A stretch of DNA of 64,000 nucleotides from Siphonodentalium dalli (lineage: Eukaryota > Mollusca > Scaphopoda > Gadilida > Siphonodentaliidae), in NCBI GenBank assembly GCA_032622095.1, contig CP136064.1:174472310-174536309 (forward strand), read 5' to 3'. Numbering within the stretch: the first letter of the stretch is position 1; the number at the start of each line of letters is the position of its first letter. The position numbers were made by a program, and so were the translations under genes. Under the pieces are notes generated by a model. It was not told the DNA's origin and made no database searches. It saw nothing but the letters and a program-made list of their open reading frames with translations. Positions 55,330 to 64,000 of the stretch are shown here, in pieces.

Positions 55330-55620
55330 TGTAACTCTACATGGAGCCCACATCACAAATATCAAAGTATTGTGTTAGAGAAATACAAAGAATAGCAATG
55401 AAACTAGTTCGTCAAATCAAAACTCGATGCTACCGAGACCGAATGATAAGACTCAATCTGATGTCTTTAAAATATCGAATATTTAGAGGAGATCTAATCG
55501 TCTAAACTGTTGAATGGTAATTACAATATCAATGCCTGTGACCTAGAAAGACTTTCATCAGGAAGAACAAGCCAAGATAATAAAAAGCTACAGATGCCCA
55601 TTGTTAACAAGGCCATAGGA
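55330..55620 (+). pseudogene. Decayed inverted copy of the RT C-terminal fragment
   Basis: Nucleotide-level inverted copy of 51119-51379 (GATGTCTTTAAAATATCGAA, AGGAGATCTAATCG, AACTGTTGAATGG), with frame-breaking differences. Confidence 0.6.
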
Positions 55621-55639
55621 AAATATTTCATATCAAATA

Positions 55640-56577
55640 ATTCAAACTGGTCGGAAACCGGGTTGTGATGTAGCTTCAATTTCAGGCTTCAATACGCCAC
55701 GGAAAGTAACATATCCGCGGTCCGATATGACACCAAATTGGTGAACATTCACGTATTATAAAGATAATGTTCGGTTTACCAGGCAAATAAATGAAAGTGC
55801 CAATGACACTGTAGCTCAACTTGCATGCATGGGGAGGCGTTGTGGGGTTTCCACGCCTATATATAGCCTATCTCAGGATGTGGAAAGTTTAGATGGCCCT
55901 AGACCGACAAATATACTTAATAGTCACGCAAGTGCAGCACCTGTATACAGAAATATATGATGTCTGAACATCATATCATGCATATTATATAACAATAAAA
56001 CATGTCAACAAGATGACTTTTGTCACTTTTTTGAAGGGCATTTTTGGGAGGAGCATTCTCAGCGAGTATACAAATCGATTGAACATGAATAGCTGGCATA
56101 CAAAATCTGAACCAGTGAAATTCTCGAAATTCGAATGACTATATAGTTGAGCGCCACACTGCTACACGAATATTAACAGAATGTTAGTTGTGCGTTGGAC
56201 AATTGTGAGTGGCCATTTACCAAGAAATGTTACAATTAAGAACCAGCCCAATAAATACAGATGTTGGTATGCAGACTTGTCCATTTGACAGGGAGAAATC
56301 AACTGGAAATATGCCACAGTATTAGAGACAGTTGGTCAACTGGGAGATCTGGCTATTGCCCTATGACCTAAAACTCATCTCAGCCCAAAGGTTTATTATA
56401 ATAATTCTTGCAAATATGTTGCTTTTCACAATTTATCAGCACATAATTAACATTCTGTTAACATTTTTGAAGCAATCTTGCTCTAAATTAAATAGTTCAA
56501 AGCATGTACTTTTTATAGCAGTTATTCATTTCCAATCAATTTGTTTACTTGTTGAGAATGTTTCTCCAAATATTTCC
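55640..56577. other. Unassigned flank
   Basis: No gene or clear repeat seen. A 180-codon plus-strand ORF starts at 56332 but crosses into the 926-bp inverted arm and has no recognisable family, so I do not call it a gene. Confidence 0.5.
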
Positions 56578-57503
56578 CTTCACTCCCGGTGGGTATATAT
56601 TTCATGTCAGACAGAACTGTATCCGATATACCATAAGAAACGTCATAAAAAACTAGAAATAAAACCCCAAGGTTGCATATTATTGATGCGGTATTCGCCC
56701 CGTATTAAATTGTTGAAAACTGCGGTCAGAGTAAGAAATCTTCTCAGATACAACCACATTTTCGGCGCGAATCATCGCGTGGAGGTCATGGAATTATATT
56801 CGGAAGAAATCGGAACCGCCCGAAAAACGACGATCGGCTGGCACGCACGGTTAAGAGAACAGCCAAAACAATAGCCGACATGTCGATAACCGAAAGTAGA
56901 TTCAACAAAACACAAACTAGATAATGTGATTATGTCTTGATTTTTGCATCGATATCTCATGTTTTCTAATTGAAATGTCGAGAATTAATTGGCAACTAAC
57001 AAAGTGTACACACTGTGTATATGTTATATATGGATTGTTTGCAAATTTAGGCGTGAATGGGTATTCACAGCATGCAAAATACGATTGGCACACCTCCGAT
57101 CAGCTGATCCAGGTCGTCATGCTTCTCATCGATTGAAAATAAACAAATCGGGGAATTCCTGCCCTTCTTATCAAACGTCAACACATTTGGTCGTATTTAA
57201 GATGAAGTTATCTGCAATGGCATTATTGACTTATGTAAATGGAAATTATTAGCAATATTTCAAACGCAGAGAGTGCATGAACCACCGATCGATCTATAAA
57301 TTATAATAGCCCAATCGGGCTGAACTAGATCGATTGGTCTTCCTGGCATAGTGGTTGCTGCTGTAAGAGAGGGAACTCTAAATTTCTTAAATATTAAAAT
57401 TTTGTTTTTTTTCAGATTTGTACAAGTTTATAATGAATATTACTAGTAAAAAAATATACCATTGTCTTTCATTAGTTTCAAAATAAATGAGAATTTTTTT
57501 TAA
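56578..57503. repeat. 926-bp inverted repeat, left arm
   Basis: Inverted copy of 60527-61452. All short ORFs in the two arms translate identically (for example the 87-codon ORFs at 56989-57252 plus strand and 61041-60778 minus strand), and I saw no mismatch by eye. The spacer is 3.0 kb. Confidence 0.9.
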
Positions 57504-58705
57504 AGTGATGTGAAACGTAAATTGAACCTCACAATTGAGTTCCCTGCGTCATTCTGTGGGAAGAGTGAATAAAATAACTCAGATACACAAAATCCCCCAT
57601 CCTGAAGTCAGTTTGTACACATTATACGGCCATTCGGCTAACTATTTATATTCATCAATCGTCCCGATTAATCTCACCATAATAACACGAAAATACAAAC
57701 CGATGCGTTGTCTTGTGCAGTCACGGAAATGCCCGAGCACTTCCGACTCGATTGGGATTGAATCTGGTTTCGTTCTCAGAAATGGCTTCTAGGGAGGATG
57801 ACCGTTCGCTGGAATAGCGTCATGCACATCAGAATATTAAAGCGAAAAACAAATTGACATCGCAATCGGTAGTCAATTCGACAGGGAAGGAATAGAAAGG
57901 GAATTGTTGCGTGAAATCACAAACGGAAGAACATTGGTCGAGTTAGTGGCAAAGATTATAATCGAACAGTGATCGAGAGGTAATAATTCCAAAATGTTAC
58001 TATTTATAGAAAATTGTAAGCGCATTGACCGAATTTTTACATCAATCTGGCCGCAAGCACAGTACCGTGCAGAAAGAGTTGTCTTACTTTTGTAACTCAA
58101 AACTGTTTAATTACATTATACCTGTACAATAGTACAAATAATTGGTATTCAATATGCCAGTACAGAACATTTGTTAGCTCATTGGCCATGAAATGTTTTT
58201 AATGGCAAATTCTGTTGTCAAGCTTTAGTAAGCACTATTCATTCTGATGGATGATAACTATAATGGAAAGCCTTTTTCAAATGTATTAGCTAATTGCACA
58301 TTAGCGTAGGTGAATTACAATTAAGCGTAATGTATTACACTGACTCAGGTGTATAATGCACACATATAAAGCGTACTTCACTTACGCTTAACCGTATGAT
58401 GTAGATAAAGCATTACTCCTATGAGTAATAGAATTATGACTAGTGTGCTTAAGCGTAATTGATTAAAGTGTGCTTAAGCGTAATTGATTTACGCTTAAGC
58501 TCACTGGTCATTTATTTTCATTGATAGATTAATTACACTTAATCATAAATGAATTATGCTTAAGCGATTATACGAGAAGCCGTTTTCACATTTATTCTGA
58601 TTCTGCTTAATCGCAAATCATTTACGCTTAAGTGTAAATCATTTGCACTTAAGAGCAAATCATTTATACTTAAATACAAATCATATGCGATTTAGCGGAA
58701 ATAGT

Positions 58706-59558
58706 ATGGGAGGCCCTTTTCACATTTATTATTTATTTGCGCTTAAGCGCAAATATTTGTGCTATAAGCATAAATCATTAAGCGCAAATATTTGTGCTTA
58801 AGCGTAAATCATTTGCGCTTAAGCACAAATCATTTGCGCTTAAGCACAAATATGTGTCTATCAATTTATTTGCACTTAAGCGCAAATACCTAACACTCCA
58901 TTACATCCCTCTGATGTGAATGATTGAGTCCATCTCATATTATATTAGCATGGGCCCATAGTAATAGCCCCATACAGACTCGAAGTTGAAGAAAAAACAT
59001 ATTTCCATATGCATATCAGCATCTCTGTCCCTGATGTCCCAAGATTTGGTGCCTCACTCCCAGAGCTCATGTATATTTTATTATCTCCTGCACAGATATA
59101 TACCATTTCCATAAATAGGGAATTAGGGGTTACTGGGGTTTGCTTCCCTCATATGGTGTACTCATTGACTTGAAGTTGGGGAAAAACCCCTATTTTCATA
59201 ATATCAGCATCCCTGTCCCCAAGAATTTGTGTCGCCATCCCAGAGATATAGTATATTTTATAAAAGAGACATATTCTACACAGATCTATATCATTTCCAT
59301 GGTCATAAAACAGATCTTGGGGTTTCTGTGGGATTCTTTCCCTCATATGGTGGGGCTATATCAACTTTAGTGATGTGTTTAGGCCTGTGCCATGTAAAAT
59401 TAATTCAGGGGGGATCATTGCATATTGATTTTTATTTGCGCTTAAGTGCAAATGATTTGCGCTTAAGCGCAAATATGATCTATTTGCTTAATTGCAAATG
59501 ATAGAGGTTATTTGCGCTTAAGCGTAAATAAATAATAAATGTGAAAAGGGCCTCCCAT
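58706..59558. mobile_element. TTAAGCG-palindrome MITE, about 853 bp
   Basis: Starts ATGGGAGGCCCTTTTCACAT and ends with the complement (GTGAAAAGGGCCTCCCAT). Subterminal arrays of (T/A)TTTGCGCTTAAGCGCAAAT on both sides. No coding. Confidence 0.8.
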
Positions 59559-59997
59559 ATAATAGATCACATTTATGGCAATTTTATGCTAAAGCGCAAA
59601 TATATTATTAGACACATATTTTTTGCGCTTGAGCGCAATTGATTTACACTAATAAATAATATATTTGAAAAGGCTGTCTCCCATGCGATTTCCTCTAAAC
59701 TCAAATTTACTCTGGCAATAAGACATCAATCAAACATCGGTTTAGACTCCCCCATATACTATGAGATGGACTCAATTATTCAGACAGAGGAAATCAGTTG
59801 GAGTTAGGTATTTGCTTAAGCATTATTCATATTAATTATGCTTAAGTGTAAATGAGTTCCGCGCTTAAGCGTAAATGAAGTACGCTTAAACGTAATTCAT
59901 ATACACTCTCATTGAACTCCCCTCAAGCTGAAATGGATGCAACCGCATTACTAATGCCAGTAACCTACATCAGGTTATACCAATATACATGAGGTAT

Positions 59998-60344
59998 ATG
60001 GGGAGCCAAATTAACATTTAATAAATAATAGAGCTTAAGCGATATAATTGAGCTTAAGCGATATAATAAGGGAAGATATAATTGCGATTAAGTTCAATAA
60101 GGAAATATCTAATTGCGCTTAGCACAATAAGGAATATCTTATTGCACTTAAGCACAAAAAGGAATATCGTATTGCACTTAAGCGCAATAAGGAATCTCTA
60201 AGCGCAATAAGGAATCTTCTTATTGCACTTAAGCGCGATAAGAAATATTCTTATTGCACTTAAGTGTAATTAGAGATTCCTTGATTGGGGGGGGGGGGGC
60301 TTTAGCTCAATTATTTATTAAATGTTAATTTGGCTTCCTCCCAT
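59998..60344. mobile_element. TTAAGCG-palindrome MITE, about 347 bp
   Basis: Starts ATGGGGAGCCAAATTAACAT and ends ATGTTAATTTGGCTTCCTCCCAT. The interior is a run of ATTGCACTTAAGCGCAATAAGGAATAT-like units of about 35 bp and a G11 run near 60289. Confidence 0.75.
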
Positions 60345-60526
60345 AGAGGTGAGATAGCTGATGAACCCAATTACACTCAAGCGTAATTCAAATGTATTAC
60401 GCTGATCGTAAGTTAATTATGCTTAAGCATAAATAATTTATGCTTAAGTGTAATTAGCTACTATAAAGTGAATCTGGGATAAGGGGAGTACTCTAAATTG
60501 TTCTTTCGACCAGCTGTTTCTACCAG

Positions 60527-61452
60527 TTAAAAAAAATTCTCATTTATTTTGAAACTAATGAAAGACAATGGTATATTTTTTTACTAGTAATATTCATTAT
60601 AAACTTGTACAAATCTGAAAAAAAACAAAATTTTAATATTTAAGAAATTTAGAGTTCCCTCTCTTACAGCAGCAACCACTATGCCAGGAAGACCAATCGA
60701 TCTAGTTCAGCCCGATTGGGCTATTATAATTTATAGATCGATCGGTGGTTCATGCACTCTCTGCGTTTGAAATATTGCTAATAATTTCCATTTACATAAG
60801 TCAATAATGCCATTGCAGATAACTTCATCTTAAATACGACCAAATGTGTTGACGTTTGATAAGAAGGGCAGGAATTCCCCGATTTGTTTATTTTCAATCG
60901 ATGAGAAGCATGACGACCTGGATCAGCTGATCGGAGGTGTGCCAATCGTATTTTGCATGCTGTGAATACCCATTCACGCCTAAATTTGCAAACAATCCAT
61001 ATATAACATATACACAGTGTGTACACTTTGTTAGTTGCCAATTAATTCTCGACATTTCAATTAGAAAACATGAGATATCGATGCAAAAATCAAGACATAA
61101 TCACATTATCTAGTTTGTGTTTTGTTGAATCTACTTTCGGTTATCGACATGTCGGCTATTGTTTTGGCTGTTCTCTTAACCGTGCGTGCCAGCCGATCGT
61201 CGTTTTTCGGGCGGTTCCGATTTCTTCCGAATATAATTCCATGACCTCCACGCGATGATTCGCGCCGAAAATGTGGTTGTATCTGAGAAGATTTCTTACT
61301 CTGACCGCAGTTTTCAACAATTTAATACGGGGCGAATACCGCATCAATAATATGCAACCTTGGGGTTTTATTTCTAGTTTTTTATGACGTTTCTTATGGT
61401 ATATCGGATACAGTTCTGTCTGACATGAAATATATACCCACCGGGAGTGAAG
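60527..61452. repeat. 926-bp inverted repeat, right arm
   Basis: Partner of 56578-57503, centred on 59015. The inner edge is a run of eight A's; the outer edge is GGGAGTGAAG at 61443-61452. No transposase gene in the arms or the spacer. Confidence 0.9.
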
Positions 61453-61551
61453 CTAATGACTTTAAAATATGATCAAAGTCATATTTTTTACATTTTTATT
61501 GTTATATAATATACAATATGTGATTCCTCCACATGTCACAAGAAAATAGAT

Positions 61552-61603
61552 TTTACCCCACCCCAGTAATACTAAATACTTAGTATTACTGGGGTGGGGT
61601 AAA
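61552..61603. repeat. Perfect 24-bp hairpin with 4-nt loop
   Basis: TTTACCCCACCCCAGTAATA then CTAA, loop ATAC, then the exact complement. The 24-bp stem has no mismatch. No T-run or gene context suggests a terminator. Confidence 0.9.
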
Positions 61604-61859
61604 TAAAAATGTCTGGAGACCTATGGATTCCTCCCGGTGGTGCACTGTCTTAACAATTAAGTAGTTTCAGTGTAAGTCCATCTAAACTGTCCACAGCATC
61701 CTGGGATAGGCTATGCGTGGAAGCCCCTTAATTGTATGCAGAGCAGTCAATAGCATGATAAAGAAGAAGGAAAGTAAAAACGTTTCAGTAAAGGGATTGT
61801 ATTGTGTAGATGTAATTATTTTCATTTTTTCAAACATGTGTCCATTAAATGTGGGATGC

Positions 61860-63000
61860 AGGGTGTGAGAATGGATTCAAATGTAAAACCCCATCAGGTA
61901 GCCATGTTTTTTTTAACTTATGGCTCCAATATATAGGTCACCTCGAAGAGTCATATGCAATTTGGTGACGATTGGATGAGGGGTGGATGTGGCCTGCATG
62001 TATATACGGTGTGCCGAATGATTTAGTCATCAAAGAGTAAAATCCAAGATGGCCGCTGGCAACCATGTTTTTCAACAAGCTTCGGACAAATTGATGCTCA
62101 AATAAAGAGGTCACCATGTCAAGTTTGGTGATGATTGGACGAGGAATGTGGTCTGTAAAATTTGCCAAAGGATTTAGTCATGCAAGAAGTAAAATACAAG
62201 ATAGTCACCAGTGGTCGTGTCTTTCATTTAAAATCGTTCAAATTCGATGCCTGTAAATATTCAAAACATAATTTCTCCGACAAATGCAACGGGCTGCAAT
62301 CAAGGAATCAAATTTGAAATCCAAGATCCGAGAGAAATAAACTGATTGATTGCTGCTGGCGTCCATGTTTTTAACGCATTTTCGGAGATAACCGATGGCT
62401 CCCGTATAGAGGTCACCCCTAAGATCCGTATGAAGTTTGGTGAATATCGGATGAGTGATGTGGTCTGTTGTGTGTGTCGGATTTATTCATGCAAGAGTAA
62501 AATCCAAGAGGCGGCTGGCGGCCAAGTTTTTATCCCAATTCGGAACTATTCGATGGCTCCCTCTCAGTGGTCACCACGAAGATCAATATGAAGTTTGGTG
62601 GCGATCGGATGGAGTGTGGTATGTATGGTGTGCCAAAGGATTTAGTCATGCAAAGAATAAAATTCAAGATGGCTGCCGGTGGCCATGTTTTTCATAAAAA
62701 ATATTTCAAATTCGATAGCTCTCATCTAGAGGTGCATGATCATAAACATGCCTGTATATATTTTAAAACAAATCCCCAATAAATGAGGATGCATGCATGG
62801 TGTGTCGATGGATTATAATTTGAAATCCAAGATGGCTGCTGGTGGCCATGGTTTTAATTACGAATTTCAGAAAAATTAGATGGCTCGCATGTAGAGGTCA
62901 CCCCGCGAATATCCATGAAGTTTGGCGATGATCGGATGAGGATAGGGCATGTAGGGTGATCCAAAGAAAATTGTTGACGGACGGATTAACGGACGTAAAT
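61860..63000. repeat. Diverged tandem repeat of about 150-165 bp with AAGATGGC words
   Basis: About six units, each with AAAATCCAAGATGGC-GCTG, GGCCATGTTTTT, then AGAGGTCACC and TGAAGTTTGGTGATGATCGG. Units are strongly diverged. One related word (AAATCCAAGATGGCCGCTG) also occurs at 38671, inside the MITE in the L1-type LINE. Confidence 0.65.
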
Positions 63001-63184
63001 TAAGATGAACAACATATCATATTGCCGACAACTCATTCGGATCTCGATTATCTCGAATGAGACTTTTCAGTCTGACAAACTAAATTGGTGTCTGACCGAG
63101 TTCTTATTTTTGTCAGAATACCCTGACCAGGTTTCAATCCCCGTCCGTTAGCACGAGAGACCAGATGATAACGATATTGCTTTC

Positions 63185-63565
63185 GATATTTAGGTTAAAC
63201 AATGGCTGTGCCACTATTGAAGAGTTTATTGTTGGAACACAATTCATAATATAACATCTAACATTGCTGATGAAGTACCGGTATGTGTCAGTTGGAAAGT
63301 AGACTAAAGGACGTATTGCGAAGTATCGGGGGGGGGGTATTTAATCCGATTAGTAGATTTTTTTTCCTGCATTTAGAGGCTTTCTGATGTGATGAATGAT
63401 AAACCTTCAATGATAAGCCGCAGTTGTAATAATTAGAAGGTTTAGTTGTTTTAACGGAATTCTGAGGTGCTGCAGGTGCATTCATGAAGCCAATATATTG
63501 TATATTATATAATTATATGCCTAAATAATAATATGATCTTGAGGGCGTTACCATTTCTAACTATG
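63185..63565. repeat. Partial copy of the 51-55 kb repeat family
   Basis: Shares ACAATGGCTG, GCATTTAGAGGCTTTCTG, GTTTTAACGGAATTCTGAGG and GAGGGCGTTACCATTTCT with 51670-51940 and 54000-54240. Followed by a short inverted repeat (TGTGCCATACGAAT near 63569; ATTCGTATGGCACA near 63620). Confidence 0.65.
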
Positions 63566-63839
63566 ATTGTGCCATACGAATGCTGGTGATTGCAAGTATT
63601 TTTTTATTATTTATTTATTCGTATGGCACAGTCATGCATCGCGAAAATCCACGAAAGCAATATTCCATCGAAAATTAGTAAAAACGATCGATAACGAAAA
63701 CGCTCTTTATAATATACCAATTTTGGGTAACGACAGCAGAGACGCTCTTTATCAGAGACAATCATTGGATGTTTTGCTGCACGGCTGGCATAAATTCAAT
63801 ACGAATAGACGTGTTAAAACTTCCTCTTTTGAAAAGTAC

Positions 63840-63895
63840 TTTTTTCTAGTGGCCACGACTATTCTCGTGACCACGAATTCATATTTTCGTGGCCA
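63840..63895. repeat. GTGGCCACGA repeats
   Basis: TAGTGGCCACGACTATTCTC, CGTGACCACGAATTC and TCGTGGCCACGAC in close succession form a small imperfect inverted repeat. Confidence 0.6.
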
Positions 63896-64000
63896 CGACT
63901 TTATAAAAAAAAATCGGATGTCACCTCTGGGGCTCCATAGGAATGGGCTCATGGGCTCGATCTAAATATATTCTAGTATATAAAACAGAATACATATGGT

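Larger units (their letters stand above)
51086..55640. repeat. Large imperfect inverted repeat carrying LINE 3' ends
   Basis: Arms about 51086-52450 and 54340-55640, centred near 53364. For example CCCCATGTATCACTTTTTAC at 51953 is mirrored ending at 54775. A further direct copy of part of the arm lies at 53760-54260, and a partial copy at 63185-63565 ending TGAGGGCGTTACCATTTCTA. The outer parts encode the tail of a CR1-type reverse transcriptase in opposite orientations. Confidence 0.7.
58250..60480. mobile_element. Cluster of nested TTAAGCG-palindrome MITEs
   Basis: Fills most of the spacer between the 926-bp arms. At least three pairs of inverted ends are visible: 58572-59690 (outer), 58706-59558 (inserted within it) and 59998-60344. 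CTTAAG-centred words such as TTTGCGCTTAAGCGCAAAT and GTGCTTAAGCGTAAAT recur dozens of times. Central parts share phrases (ATCAGCATCCCTGTCC, CCCTCATATGGTG) with 15170-15760, which supports one family. Confidence 0.7.

Noticed and set aside
56332-56874. 180-codon ORF with hydrophobic N-terminal segments
   Set aside because: It crosses the boundary of the 926-bp inverted arm, so its halves have different histories, and no family is recognisable.
1-64000. tRNA, rRNA or a second complete host gene
   Set aside because: I looked on both strands and found no cloverleaf or rRNA-like sequence and no other set of joinable exons. Small RNA genes could have been missed by eye.

Overview
This window is animal nuclear DNA: AT-rich, intron-containing, gene-poor and crowded with mobile elements. 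The only host gene I can reconstruct is on the minus strand, from 49734 down to 13023. Its fourteen coding exons join in frame to a 565-residue pyridoxal-phosphate (PLP) decarboxylase. It resembles invertebrate tyrosine decarboxylase (Tdc, tyramine/octopamine synthesis) more than DOPA decarboxylase or histidine decarboxylase. A Tdc-type gene, LINEs of Jockey/CR1 and L1/Tx1 type and abundant foldback elements suggest a marine invertebrate, plausibly a mollusc or another lophotrochozoan. The species cannot be fixed from the sequence.

Layout. 1-13.0 kb lies downstream of Tdc and holds only repeats: a long inverted-repeat element (about 1.26-7.41 kb) with a second foldback element inside it, a MITE with TTAAGCG palindromes (7.44-7.87 kb), a 44-bp minisatellite between short direct repeats (8.1-9.2 kb), and a MITE built from CCGAAT/TTCGG words (9.26-10.06 kb). 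13.0-49.7 kb is Tdc. Its introns contain nested inverted-repeat elements (14.86-16.15, 16.40-20.42 and 23.03-25.42 kb), a nearly intact Jockey/CR1-type LINE (about 29.3-33.2 kb) and a fragmented L1/Tx1-type LINE (about 33.65-39.05 kb) broken by two insertions. One insertion is a MITE flanked by a 7-bp target duplication. 49.75-64 kb lies upstream of Tdc: an imperfect inverted repeat carrying LINE 3' ends (51-55.6 kb), a pair of apparently identical 926-bp inverted arms around a cluster of TTAAGCG MITEs (56.58-61.45 kb), and a diverged tandem array with AAGATGGC words (61.86-63.0 kb).

How it fits together. Tdc carries the expected cofactor residues (His191, Asp270, Lys302) and an uninterrupted reading frame, so it is probably functional. 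Everything else looks like transposons, their decayed coding remnants, or simple repeats. The strongest follow-up leads are a 20-nt microexon in Tdc, the TTAAGCG MITE family, the 926-bp inverted arms, an exon resembling kynurenine aminotransferase inside a long-inverted-repeat element, and a decayed coding region inside a 2.4-kb terminal-inverted-repeat (TIR) element. Coordinates of repeat arms were read by eye and may be off by a few bases.
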